Positions 9,501 to 17,886 of a stretch of DNA of 64,000 nucleotides are shown here, piece after piece. Each line of letters starts with the position of its first letter. The stretch's first letter is position 1. The stretch comes from Brachybacterium ginsengisoli (GTDB lineage Bacteria > Actinomycetota > Actinomycetes > Actinomycetales > Dermabacteraceae): NCBI RefSeq assembly GCF_002407065.1, contig NZ_CP023564.1:2294001-2358000 (forward strand), given 5' to 3'. A model generated the notes under the pieces. The model worked only from the letters and a program-made list of their open reading frames with translations. It searched no databases and was not told the DNA's origin. Both the position numbers and the translations under genes were made by a program.

Positions 9501-9503
9501 ACT
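9498..9503 (+). promoter_or_regulatory. -10 element of a leaderless MarR gene, overlapping the TetR stop codon
   Basis: TAGACT begins with the TAG stop of the preceding regulator gene and is followed by exactly 6 nt and the ATG of the next. This spacing would place the transcription start on the ATG itself. Confidence 0.5.
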
Positions 9504-9509
9504 CGCCCC

Positions 9510-10046
9510 ATGTCCACCACACCGAACGACGCCGCCGCCCCGCGCCTCGACGAGGTCGACCGCATCGTCGAGGGCTGGAGCACGGCGCGCCCGGACCTGG
9601 ACGTCGCTCCGCTCGCGGTGTTCTCCCGCATCTCCCGGCTCTCGCGGTATCTCGAGGTGGCCCGTCGTGCCGCCTTCACCGATGCCGGTCTCGAGGGATG
9701 GGAGTTCGACATGCTCTCCGCCCTGCGCCGCAGCGGGGAGGACGCCCTCTCCCCCGGTGCTCTGATGCACGAGACGCTCGTGACCAGCGGGACCATGACC
9801 ACGCGCATCGACAAGCTGGTCGCCCGCAGCCTGGTGAGCAAGAACCGCAGCCCGCGCGACGGCCGCGGGGTCGAGGTGCGGCTGCGGCCCGACGGCGTCG
9901 CCCGGGTCGACGCCGCGATGGAGAAGCTGCTCGAGGCGGAGCAGGGGCTGCTCGAGCCGCTGGCGCCCGACGGACGCTCCGCGCTCGCCGACACCCTGCG
10001 CTCGCTGCTGCTGACCTTCGAGGCGGACGACCCTCCCCAGCGGTGA
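9510..10046 (+). CDS. MarR-family transcriptional regulator
   Basis: A 178-residue protein with a winged helix: helices around residues 65-100, then TSGTMTTRIDKLVARSLVSK and the wing NRSPRDGRGVEVRLRPDG, the MarR-type pattern (NxxDxR with D-x-R replaced by PRDGR). The ligand and targets are unknown. It starts 9 bp after the TetR gene with no ribosome-binding site; TAGACT 6 nt upstream points to a leaderless transcript. The ABC-F gene begins 133 bp downstream in the same direction, and regulation of that ATPase is conceivable but unproven. Confidence 0.93.
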   Translation: MSTTPNDAAAPRLDEVDRIVEGWSTARPDLDVAPLAVFSRISRLSRYLEVARRAAFTDAGLEGWEFDMLSALRRSGEDALSPGALMHETLVTSGTMTTRIDKLVARSLVSKNRSPRDGRGVEVRLRPDGVARVDAAMEKLLEAEQGLLEPLAPDGRSALADTLRSLLLTFEADDPPQR

Positions 10047-10179
10047 GCCGCGGCGTCGAGCGACGCCGCACCCCGCTCCCTCCGCCTGCACCCCGCACAT
10101 CCGCACGACGCACCGCACTGCTCAGCACCCGCACGGCTCAGCACTCGCTCTGCACCGCACCCCCTGAGGATTTCTCCGC

Positions 10180-12087
10180 ATGGCTCATCTGCTCGGCACC
10201 CAGTCCCTGCACGTCGCACTGCCCGACCGCGTGCTGCTCGACGACATCACCGTCGGCATCGACGAGGGCGATCGCATCGGCGTGGTCGGACGCAACGGCG
10301 ACGGCAAGTCGACGCTGCTGCGCCTGCTCGCCCGCACCCGCACCCCCGACGAGGGCCGGGTCACCGTGCGCGGCGGAGTCCGGGTGGGCGTGCTGAGCCA
10401 GCAGGACGAGGCCACCGCCGACACCACCGTGCGGCATCGCGTGGTGGGTGATCGGCCGGAGTACGAGTGGGCCTCGGACCCTCGCATCCGGGACGTGCTC
10501 TCCGGCCTGCTCGACGAGATCGACCTCGAGTCGCCGCTCACCTCGCTGTCCGGCGGGCAGCTGCGCCGTGTGCATCTGGCGGAGCTGCTGGTGGGCGACT
10601 GGGACGTGCTGCTGCTGGACGAGCCCACCAACCACCTCGACGTCGAGGGGATCGCCTGGCTCGCGGAGCATCTGCGCCGCCGCTGGAGCCCGAAGGACGG
10701 CGGCCTCGTGGTGATCACGCACGACCGCTGGTTCCTCGACGCGGTGTGCACCCGGATGTGGGAGGTGCACGACGGGCTCGTCGAGCCGTTCGAGGGCGGC
10801 TATGCGGCCTACGTGCTCCAGCGCGTCGAGCGCGACCGTCAGGCCGCCGCGATCGAGTCGAAGCGCCAGAACCTGATGCGCAAGGAGCTGGCCTGGCTGC
10901 GTCGCGGCGCCCCTGCCCGGACCTCCAAGCCGAAGTTCCGGATCGATGCGGCCAACGAGCTGATCGCCGAGGAGCCGCCCGTGCGGGACACGGTGGCGCT
11001 GTCGCAGCTGGCGACCTCGCGGCTGGGCCGGGACATCATCGACGTGCTCGACGTGGATGCCGGCTACGGGGACACCACGGTGCTGCGTGACGTCACCGTG
11101 CACATCGGTCCCGCGGACCGCATCGGCGTGCTGGGCCCCAACGGCGCCGGGAAGTCGACGCTGCTGGCTCTGATCACCGGTGAGCTCGAGCCGCAGGCCG
11201 GCCGGGTCAAGAAGGGCAAGACGGTCACGGTGCGGCAGGTGTCCCAGCAGCTGGAGGGCCTGCAGGACCACCTCGACTCGCGCGTCAGCGATGTCGTGGG
11301 CCGGTACCGGACCACCTTCCGCTCCGGGAAGGACGAGGTCACCCCGGGCCAGCTGCTCGAGCGCCTCGGCTTCACCACCGCGCACCAGAAGGTCAAGGTC
11401 GGTGCGCTCTCGGGCGGCCAGCAGCGCCGCCTGGATCTCCTGCTGACCCTGCTCGAGGAGCCCAACGTGCTGGTGCTCGACGAGCCGACGAACGACATGG
11501 ACACCGACATGCTCGCGGCGATGGAGGACCTGCTGGACACCTGGCCGGGCCCGCTTCTGGTGGTCTCCCACGACCGCTACCTGCTGGAGCGCGTCACAGA
11601 CATCCAGTACGCGGTGCTCGACGGGCAGGTCCGGCACGTGCCGGGCGGCGTCGAGCAGTACCTGGCTCTGCGGGCCGAGGGCGCTGAGGCGTCGGGGTCC
11701 TCGGGGACCGCGGGGGCCGGTGCGTCGGGCGGTGCTGCGTCGTCGGGCGGTGCAGGGTCGTCGGCCTCCACCGGATCCGCGAAGACGTCCGGCGGAGCCG
11801 CGGGGGCCGGCGGAGCCACCGGTGCTGCCGCCGCTGCGGGCTCGGGGGCGGGCGACCCCGGGCTCTCGGGGGCAGAGGCGCATGCGGCGCAGAAGGAGCT
11901 GGGCGCCGTGGAGCGCCGGATGCAGAAGCTCGAGCGCCAGACCGCGACCCTGCACACCACCCTGGCCGATCACGATCAGTCCGACTACGTGGGTCTGTCG
12001 GAGATCACGGGACGCCTCCGGGCGGTAGAGGGTGAGATCGAGAGCCTCGAGGAGCGGTGGCTGGAGCTGTCCGAGCTGCTGGGCTGA
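10180..12087 (+). CDS. ABC-F family ATPase, Uup-like with C-terminal coiled coil
   Basis: A 635-residue protein with two ABC cassettes and no membrane segments. Cassette 1: Walker A GRNGDGKST near residue 36, LSGGQ near 122, LLLDEPTNHLD near 143. Cassette 2: GPNGAGKST near 320, LSGGQQRR near 409, LVLDEPTND near 431. An Ala/Gly/Ser-rich stretch occupies about 500-567, followed by a charged helical coiled coil like the Uup C-terminal domain. ABC-F proteins act on the ribosome (translation factors or antibiotic protection) and Uup also binds DNA junctions; the coiled coil favours the Uup branch. The start has GAGGA 9 nt upstream. The 133-bp leader contains the repeat GCTCAGCAC twice. The low-complexity linker is the odd part. 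Confidence 0.9.
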   Translation: MAHLLGTQSLHVALPDRVLLDDITVGIDEGDRIGVVGRNGDGKSTLLRLLARTRTPDEGRVTVRGGVRVGVLSQQDEATADTTVRHRVVGDRPEYEWASDPRIRDVLSGLLDEIDLESPLTSLSGGQLRRVHLAELLVGDWDVLLLDEPTNHLDVEGIAWLAEHLRRRWSPKDGGLVVITHDRWFLDAVCTRMWEVHDGLVEPFEGGYAAYVLQRVERDRQAAAIESKRQNLMRKELAWLRRGAPARTSKPKFRIDAANELIAEEPPVRDTVALSQLATSRLGRDIIDVLDVDAGYGDTTVLRDVTVHIGPADRIGVLGPNGAGKSTLLALITGELEPQAGRVKKGKTVTVRQVSQQLEGLQDHLDSRVSDVVGRYRTTFRSGKDEVTPGQLLERLGFTTAHQKVKVGALSGGQQRRLDLLLTLLEEPNVLVLDEPTNDMDTDMLAAMEDLLDTWPGPLLVVSHDRYLLERVTDIQYAVLDGQVRHVPGGVEQYLALRAEGAEASGSSGTAGAGASGGAASSGGAGSSASTGSAKTSGGAAGAGGATGAAAAAGSGAGDPGLSGAEAHAAQKELGAVERRMQKLERQTATLHTTLADHDQSDYVGLSEITGRLRAVEGEIESLEERWLELSELLG

Positions 12088-12092
12088 GCTGA

Positions 12093-12143
12093 GACGGCGG
12101 CGCTGCGCCTGATCGGGATGCCGCGTCCGATCAGGCGGCGCCG
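12093..12143. terminator. bidirectional terminator between the ABC-F and HNH genes
   Basis: An 11-bp perfect stem (12106-12116 with 12127-12137, 10-nt loop), extended outward by further GC pairs, lies between two convergent genes. It overlaps the stop codon of the HNH gene and can serve both strands. Confidence 0.6.
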
Positions 12144-13978
12144 TTCCGAACTGAGGATCCGCCGACGGGGTCGTCGCCGCTCCGGCTGGGCTCCGGTCCG
12201 CGCCAGGGAGTGTCGACGACCAGGGTGAGGTGGGGGAAGAAGACGTGGTCGTTCCGCTGCGGCGGGCGGTGTCGATGCTCCGCCCCGCCGACGGGCGCGG
12301 CGGAGTACGAGCCGACGAGCTCGAGAACCCGATCTCTGGTGCGAGGCCGTTCCTCGGATGGGGGTTTCTGTTCCGGGGTCCGGGGCGAACCGGTCGCCGA
12401 GGACACCGCGGAGGATGCCGGCCCGAGTTCATCGATCTCGACGCCGAGTCCGTCGGCCATGGCCCCGGTCCTCGCCGCACGATCCAGGATCCCGGCCGCC
12501 GTGCCGATCGGGTCGAAGTTGATGCCGCGGCGGCGCGCGGTCTGCCCGTAGCGGCTCATCCACTCGACGGAGCGGCGAACCCCGTTCTCATCGTGGAGGA
12601 CCCGGACGCTCTCGCCCGCCTGCTCCTTCTGGTTGTCCGCGGCGCACAGGCCGTTGCCGTTGTCGAGAGCGGTGGGACCACCTTCGGACCAGGGCACGAT
12701 GTGATCGCTCTGGCGGATGTTCGCCTCGCAGTACGGTGCCCGGCAGGTCTGGTGGGCGAGCCGGAGGAAGCGGGCGAGCGCCGGAGGGAAGCTGCGCGCT
12801 GCGGAACCCGCGGCGACGAGCTGACCGTCGGTCGCATCGGTGTAGAGGGTGCGAAGCGTCATCGCGAGCTCCGGATCCTCCTCAGCGGGAGACATCGCCT
12901 CGAGCATCTCCTGACGGATGTGCTCGTAGGGCACCGGGCCGTAGCCCTCGATGGTGGCGGCATCGGCGTGATCCGGGGCGAGCAGCGAACGGTCGGTGAT
13001 GATCACGCCGATCTCGAGCGTGGAGGGGTCGATCCCCTCGCCTCGGCCGATGAGCGCATCGGCGAGGAGATCCGCCATGATCTGCTGGTGGCCGCGACGG
13101 TCTCCCTGCGCACGAGATCGCTCCGCGGCGAGGGAGAGCCCTTTGCGGATCCGCGCGCCGTCGAGCCCGCTCAGACGCGCGGTGAGCGTGCACATCCCGT
13201 GCTCGCCGCGGCGCACGGTGACGCAGCGGTCCTTCGTCGCCGTGCGGTGACGATCGGCGGCGCCCCGCGGATCCAGGCCGTGCAGCACCTTCTCCGCCTC
13301 CCCGGCCCACTCCTGCGGACCGCAGCCCTCGAGGTGCGGGAGGTGGGCGGTGAGGACCTGATCCACCAGGGTGCGCTGCTCGGGAGTCGCCGGTCCGAGC
13401 GTGCGGGCCACCTGATGCGCTGAAGTGGACAAGACCTTGCCCTCAGCGAGAGCGCCGAGCATCCCGGGCATGGATCGGACCAGTCGACGGCACGAGGACA
13501 GGGAGCGCCCGGCGCAGGCGGTCGACTGCTTCATCGCCTTCGAGGCCTCGGAACGAGCGATCCTCCGTGCCTGCTCCGGGGTCTCCTCGCGCCGCCGACA
13601 GTCCTCCACGACCGCGGACTCCAAGCGGACCAGCGCGCGGGCCTGGACCGCGGCGATCGCCCCGGAGAGATCCTGGAGCTGGGCGAGCAGAGCGATGGCC
13701 TCGGTGGGCGTCTGATGATCCAGCGCCGTCGCACCATGGGCACCGAGCTCGGCGAGCACCGCGCGGGTCGCGGAGACATCCGACTCCCCGATCCGGAGCG
13801 CACCGTCACCGGCCTCGATCCGGAGAGGAGTCGATCGACGCGGGCCGGACATCGCGGCCCCGGCACCGTCACGGGCGCCGCCCGCTTCACCGGATCCGGC
13901 CTCCCGCGGCGCAGAGCCGGGCGAGCGCTGGGATGCTTCCCAGCGCTCTGCGCGCTCGCTGTGCGGATCGTGTGCCAT
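12131..13978 (-). CDS. DUF222 / HNH endonuclease (13E12-repeat family)
   Basis: A 615-residue protein of the actinobacterial DUF222-HNH type. The long helical DUF222 region covers about residues 60-390 and the HNH motif lies near 410-450: CRAPYCEANIRQSDHIVPW then NGNGLCAADN, with two Cys pairs and DH-IVPW. These genes occur in many copies in actinobacterial genomes and are thought to be selfish or mobile nucleases; the biological role is unknown. There is no ribosome-binding site; the start at 13978 lies 6 nt from GAAACT, a weak -10, suggesting a leaderless message. An upstream extension of 58 codons would run into the AT-rich gap and looks noncoding. Confidence 0.9.
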   Translation of the reverse strand: MAHDPHSERAERWEASQRSPGSAPREAGSGEAGGARDGAGAAMSGPRRSTPLRIEAGDGALRIGESDVSATRAVLAELGAHGATALDHQTPTEAIALLAQLQDLSGAIAAVQARALVRLESAVVEDCRRREETPEQARRIARSEASKAMKQSTACAGRSLSSCRRLVRSMPGMLGALAEGKVLSTSAHQVARTLGPATPEQRTLVDQVLTAHLPHLEGCGPQEWAGEAEKVLHGLDPRGAADRHRTATKDRCVTVRRGEHGMCTLTARLSGLDGARIRKGLSLAAERSRAQGDRRGHQQIMADLLADALIGRGEGIDPSTLEIGVIITDRSLLAPDHADAATIEGYGPVPYEHIRQEMLEAMSPAEEDPELAMTLRTLYTDATDGQLVAAGSAARSFPPALARFLRLAHQTCRAPYCEANIRQSDHIVPWSEGGPTALDNGNGLCAADNQKEQAGESVRVLHDENGVRRSVEWMSRYGQTARRRGINFDPIGTAAGILDRAARTGAMADGLGVEIDELGPASSAVSSATGSPRTPEQKPPSEERPRTRDRVLELVGSYSAAPVGGAEHRHRPPQRNDHVFFPHLTLVVDTPWRGPEPSRSGDDPVGGSSVRNGAA

Positions 13979-14494
13979 GGATCCAGTTTCGCACGACTGT
14001 TCGACTCGAGGAAGATCTGCAGCCCTCTTACTTCTTAGTAGTTTTCCATTGTGGATAACTTGGCGTGGGGAGGAATGAAGGTCGACCCGACAGCGGGAAT
14101 CGTTGTGGATAAACAGCTTCTGTGGAGGAAAGCCGGCGAGGCGCCCTCGCAACCCTCGTCAGCGAAGCCTGCTGAAGCCGGCGTCGGGCCGACGTGGACA
14201 GTCATCGAACCAGGCAGAGAGCATGCTTCGAGCCGAAAGAGCGCGACTCTGCAGTCACCGTGACGGACGACGGCCGTCTGCGCAGGTTCGCCCGCCGGAA
14301 CGCACGACGACCTCACGCGACGACGACATGATGGAGGCGCGGACAGAACCGCCGAGAAGAGGCAGAATGATGGATGACGCCGACGGAGATGTCACGAAAG
14401 GACGGCACATCCCTTGACGACAGTGGAAATCGACTGGCGCGGTAACGCCATGCCCGAACGGCACTGCCGGATGCCCGCGAAGCGAGGGGCGACC
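13979..14494. other. AT-rich 516-bp gap with two DnaA boxes
   Basis: The gap between the HNH start and the ispE stop is clearly richer in A+T than its surroundings, mainly over 13990-14120. I find no convincing gene. A short frame from TTG 14414 (MTTVEIDWRGNAMPERH) has a purine-rich AAAGGA upstream but soon runs antisense into ispE, so it may be a truncated remnant. The two DnaA boxes listed separately are the notable content. Confidence 0.5.
14050..14112 (+). promoter_or_regulatory. pair of perfect DnaA boxes
   Basis: TGTGGATAA, the complement of the consensus DnaA box TTATCCACA, occurs at 14050-14058 and again at 14104-14112, in the same orientation 54 bp apart (start to start). The first is extended as TTGTGGATAAC. 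No dnaA or dnaN gene is nearby, so this is not the usual oriC context. A DnaA-controlled promoter or a titration site is possible. Confidence 0.55.
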
Positions 14495-15421
14495 TCACTC
14501 CTCCTCGAGCACGCTCGCTCCAGGGGCGGACCCCCTGGCCACCAGGCACGACTCGACCAGCCCATCGCGCATCAGCCCAGCGGCGATCGACCGCGCCTGG
14601 GACTCGTCCTCCACCAGCACGGCGACCGTCGGCCCGGACCCGCTGACCAGCGCCGCCGATGCGCCGAGCTGCTCAGCGGCCTCGACCACGGGCTCCAGCC
14701 CGGGATGCAGCGCGAAGGCCGCAGCCTGGAGATCGTTGTGCAGCGTATCGGCGAGCAGCTCGATGTTCCCGCTGCTGAGCGCCTGCAGCTGGCGATCATC
14801 GACGGACGGCTGCGCCGGTGGCACCCTGCCTCCGCGGGCGGCGATCTCGTCGAACCGACGGAACACCGCCGGGGTGGAGAGATGCCCGCCGGGGACGGCC
14901 AGCAGCCAGGTCCACTCCCCGTGGGTGAGCACCGTGGTGAGGTCCGCTCCGTTGCCGCGGCCGAGCGCGGTATGGCCGAGCATCGCGAAGGGGACGTCGG
15001 CGCCGAGCCGACCCCCGAGGGCCCGCAGCCGTTCGCCGCTGAGGCCGAGCCCCCACAGGCGGTCCAGGGCGACCAGGGCGGCGGCGGCATCGGCCGATCC
15101 GCCCCCCATTCCTCCCGCGACCGGTACCTGCTTGTGGATGTGGAGCGCGGCCCCGTCCTGCACCTCGTGCTCGGTGCGCAGCAGCTCCGCCGCACGCAGC
15201 GCGAGGTTGGACCCGTCGAGCGGGATGTCGCCCGGCACCTCCGAGGTGACCTCGAGGCTCAGGCCCTCGGCGCGGGTCGCGGTGATCGTCTCGTAGAGGT
15301 CCACGGCCTGGAAGACCGTGGCCAGAGCGTGATAGCCCCGATCGTCGACCGCGCCGACGCCCAGGGAGAGGTTGATCTTCCCCGGCGCACGCACCACCAC
15401 CCGGTGGCGGGACGGCGGCAT
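14495..15421 (-). CDS. ispE: 4-diphosphocytidyl-2-C-methyl-D-erythritol kinase
   Basis: A 308-residue GHMP kinase. It begins with the substrate motif VRAPGKINLSLGVG, has the ATP loop PVAGGMGGGSADAAAAL near residue 97, and the third motif VSGSGPTVAVL near the C-terminus. It phosphorylates CDP-ME in the non-mevalonate isoprenoid pathway. It is the last gene of tatD-ksgA-ispE; its ATG shares one base with the ksgA stop (TGATG). ksgA-ispE is a classic actinobacterial pair. Confidence 0.97.
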   Translation of the reverse strand: MPPSRHRVVVRAPGKINLSLGVGAVDDRGYHALATVFQAVDLYETITATRAEGLSLEVTSEVPGDIPLDGSNLALRAAELLRTEHEVQDGAALHIHKQVPVAGGMGGGSADAAAALVALDRLWGLGLSGERLRALGGRLGADVPFAMLGHTALGRGNGADLTTVLTHGEWTWLLAVPGGHLSTPAVFRRFDEIAARGGRVPPAQPSVDDRQLQALSSGNIELLADTLHNDLQAAAFALHPGLEPVVEAAEQLGASAALVSGSGPTVAVLVEDESQARSIAAGLMRDGLVESCLVARGSAPGASVLEEE

Positions 15422-16308
15422 CAGTCGACGCCCTTCTCCGCGCGAGCGATGGCGCGGAAGCCCTCGATGCCCAGCGTCTCGCCCCGGGCACCGGGATCGA
15501 TGCCGGCCGCGCGCAGGATCTGCTCGGACCGGGGCGGACTGCCGGCCCAGCCGGCGAGCGCGGCGCGCAGGGTCTTGCGGCGCTGGGCGAAGGCGGCGTC
15601 GATGACGGCGAACACCGTCTCCCGCTCCGCGTCGGTGCCGAGCGGCTCCTCATGCCGCACCAGCTCCACGAGCGCCGAGTCGACGTTGGGGACCGGCCAG
15701 AAGATCTGCCGGGAGATCCGGCCCGCGTGCACAGCCGTGCCGTACCAGGCGGTCTTCACGCTGGGTCCCCCGTAGGTGCGAGAACCCGGACCCGCGGTCA
15801 GGCGGTCCACCACCTCGGACTGGACCATCACCAGGGCGGAGCGGAGGGAGGGGAAGCGCTCGAGCATGGTCAGCAGGATCGGCGTGGCCACGTTGTACGG
15901 CAGGTTCGCGACCAGAGCCGTCGGCTCCCCGGCGCGCGGGAGAGCAGGCAGCTCGGGCACCTGCAGGGCGTCGGCGTGCACGAGGCGGAAGCGCTCCTCC
16001 TCGACGCCGCGGGCACGCAGCGTGAGCGGGAGCAGCTCGGCCAGACCCCGGTCCAGCTCGACGGCCACCACATCGGCACCCGCCTCGAGCAGCCCGAGGG
16101 TCAGGGATCCGAGGCCGGGTCCGACCTCGAGCACGGCCTGCCCGGGCTCCACCCCGGCACGCCCCACGATGGTGCGCACCGTGTTGGGGTCCATGACGAA
16201 GTTCTGGCCCCGCTGCTTGGAGGGACGGATCCCGGCGGCATCGGCGAGCTCGCGGATGTCACGCGCGGTCAGCAGGATCCCCGCGCTCGTGGCGTCGGCG
16301 TCGGTCAT
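15421..16308 (-). CDS. ksgA: 16S rRNA dimethyladenosine transferase
   Basis: A 295-residue protein with the KsgA/RsmA SAM-binding motif EVGPGLGSLT near residue 55, the NLPYNVATPILL catalytic motif (N-L-P-Y), and the PSKQRGQNFVMD N-terminal signature. It dimethylates two adjacent adenines at the 3' end of 16S rRNA during 30S assembly. The start at 16308 overlaps the tatD stop by 4 bp (ATGA) and gives the family length; the frame is open 91 codons further but inside tatD. Confidence 0.97.
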   Translation of the reverse strand: MTDADATSAGILLTARDIRELADAAGIRPSKQRGQNFVMDPNTVRTIVGRAGVEPGQAVLEVGPGLGSLTLGLLEAGADVVAVELDRGLAELLPLTLRARGVEEERFRLVHADALQVPELPALPRAGEPTALVANLPYNVATPILLTMLERFPSLRSALVMVQSEVVDRLTAGPGSRTYGGPSVKTAWYGTAVHAGRISRQIFWPVPNVDSALVELVRHEEPLGTDAERETVFAVIDAAFAQRRKTLRAALAGWAGSPPRSEQILRAAGIDPGARGETLGIEGFRAIARAEKGVD

Positions 16309-17279
16309 GCGGCCACCGCCTCGGGCCAGCGGTACACGGACTCGGTGGTCTCGCGGATCCGGCGACAGGCCGTCTCCAGATCGGTGCCGGTCACCTCGGC
16401 GATCGTCGCCATCGTGATCGGGATCAGGTAGGAGGAGTTCGGTCGGCCCCGGTAGGGCACCGGCGTGAGGAAGGGGGCGTCGGTCTCGACCATGACCTGG
16501 CCGAGGCCCACCTCGGCGAGCGCGCCGCGCAGACCGTCGGCGTTCTTGAAGGTGACGGTGCCGGCGAAGGAGAGGAACCATCCGCGATCCGCGCAGGCGC
16601 GGGCGAACTCAGCGTCCCCCGAGAAGCAGTGGAAGACGGTCCGCTCGGGAGCGCCGTCGGCCTCGAGCACCTCGAGCACGTCGCGATGGGCGTCCCGGTC
16701 GTGGATCTGCAGCGGCAGGTCCAGCTCCTTGGCGAGCGCGATGTGAGCGCGGAAGGACTCGATCTGCGCCTCCCGGGCCCGGTCGTCGTCACGAGAGGTG
16801 CGGAACCAGTCCAGGCCCGACTCCCCCACGACGATCATGCCGGGGCCGCGGAGCAGCTCGGAGACCTCGGTGATCGCGGCGTCCAGCCCCACCAGCTCAC
16901 GGCCCTCGTGGTCGTGTCCGCGGGCGTGCAGGGCCGCTTCGTTCGGGTGCACCGCCACTCCGCCGCGCAGCGACGGCGGGCAGTCCTCCGAGGCGAGCAG
17001 TGCGGCGGTCCAGCGCACCGCCTCGAGGTCCGAGCCGATGGTGATCTGCGCATCGATGCCCGCGGCCGCAGCGCGTGCGACGTGGTCGTGGACGCTGAGC
17101 TGCTCGTCGCCGTCGGCGAAGTCCAGATGGCAGTGGTTGTCGATCACCGGGACGGGGAGCGGCTCAGGAGCCGGCGGCCAGGAGCGGTCGCGCTTCTTCC
17201 CTCGGGGGTCGATGTCCTCCCGGTCGCGCACCGGTGGCGGTGCGGCGGGCCCGGACGGGGTCTCGTGCGGTGACGACAT
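16305..17279 (-). CDS. TatD-family metal-dependent hydrolase (3'-5' DNase-like)
   Basis: A 324-residue TIM-barrel hydrolase. VIDNHCHLDF near residue 45 holds the metal-binding HxH, VGESGLDWFR the bridging Glu, LPLQIHDRDAH and FHCFSG the later His residues, and VETDAPFLTP the final Asp. TatD proteins are magnesium-dependent nucleases or related amidohydrolases. A Pro-rich 40-residue N-terminal leader precedes the barrel. The ATG at 17279 has no Shine-Dalgarno, but TACCAT ends 6 nt upstream, so the tatD-ksgA-ispE operon appears to start with a leaderless message. Confidence 0.95.
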   Translation of the reverse strand: MSSPHETPSGPAAPPPVRDREDIDPRGKKRDRSWPPAPEPLPVPVIDNHCHLDFADGDEQLSVHDHVARAAAAGIDAQITIGSDLEAVRWTAALLASEDCPPSLRGGVAVHPNEAALHARGHDHEGRELVGLDAAITEVSELLRGPGMIVVGESGLDWFRTSRDDDRAREAQIESFRAHIALAKELDLPLQIHDRDAHRDVLEVLEADGAPERTVFHCFSGDAEFARACADRGWFLSFAGTVTFKNADGLRGALAEVGLGQVMVETDAPFLTPVPYRGRPNSSYLIPITMATIAEVTGTDLETACRRIRETTESVYRWPEAVAA

Positions 17280-17285
17280 GCGACC

Positions 17286-17291
17286 ATGGTA
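17286..17291 (-). promoter_or_regulatory. -10 element of the tatD-ksgA-ispE operon (leaderless)
   Basis: TACCAT on the reverse strand, followed by 6 nt and the ATG of tatD. A start site on the ATG fits the spacing. Confidence 0.5.
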
Positions 17292-17563
17292 GAAGGACCG
17301 GCGACGCCGACGGACCACCGCGGCCCTCGGAGACGAGGTCGTGACCGGACCGTGCTCCCCGCCCCGGAGCAGGCATCACGGCCGACGCGGTGTGATAGCT
17401 CACGGGCCGCAGGGAGGCGGAGCGGGGCCCGATATGGCAAGATGGGGCGTCGTTGCGCGTCCCTTCGTGCACCCGAGCGCCCCGATTCCGTTGGACCGGG
17501 TTCGGGTCGCTGCTCGGGCGGATGCCAACGCTGTTCATCCTCCGGACCGTCAAGGAGCGTCCC

Positions 17564-17734
17564 ATGGCAGTGCCCAAGTTCAAGATGTCCCGTGCGCGCA
17601 CGCACTCCCGTCGTTCGCAGTGGAAGGCCAACAACGCCGACCTCGTGCAGGTGACGGTCCGCGGCCGCACCGCCTCCGTGCCGCGTCGCCTCGCGAAGGC
17701 GTACCAGCGCGGTCTCCTCCAGATCGAGGACTGA
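17564..17734 (+). CDS. rpmF: 50S ribosomal protein L32, cysteine-free form
   Basis: A 56-residue protein beginning [20 protein letters not shown] and ending near GLLQIED. It matches the L32 pattern (MAVPK-x-K-x-S-x-x-x-x-x-x-R-R) but has no cysteine, so it cannot hold the zinc of the C+ form. The ATG has AAGGAG 8 nt upstream. It stands alone between divergent tatD and convergent rsmI and ends at a very strong terminator. The 284-bp upstream gap contains the short palindrome GTGATAGCTCAC (17392-17403) and a possible -10 CAAGAT, neither convincing. Confidence 0.96.
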   Translation: MAVPKFKMSRARTHSRRSQWKANNADLVQVTVRGRTASVPRRLAKAYQRGLLQIED

Positions 17735-17769
17735 TCGCCGCGGGCCCTGCCCGCACCGCGAATCTTCAG

Positions 17770-17802
17770 CGACGCCCCCGGCACTCGGTGCCGGGGGCGT
17801 CG
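17770..17802 (+). terminator. terminator of rpmF
   Basis: A perfect 15-bp stem (17770-17784 with 17788-17802) closed by a 3-nt loop, 36 bp after the rpmF stop. No T-run follows. It lies between convergent rpmF and rsmI and probably also stops rsmI transcription. Confidence 0.8.
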
Positions 17803-17886
17803 TGCTGTGCGGGATGCGTCGGGCCGGCCGACGGGCGCTGAGCGCCCGACGGTCCGCGCCGGCTCACTCCCTCTGCGACGCCAGGC

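Noticed and set aside
14414..15775. A 453-codon frame on the plus strand starting with TTG
   Set aside because: Almost all of it is antisense to ispE and ksgA, which are intact. Only the first 25 codons lie in free sequence and they show no clear relation to a family.
17392..17403. GTGATAGCTCAC as a Zur or Crp site before rpmF
   Set aside because: Arms of only 4 bp and wrong spacing for Crp (4 instead of 6 nt) and no match to the AT-rich Zur palindrome.
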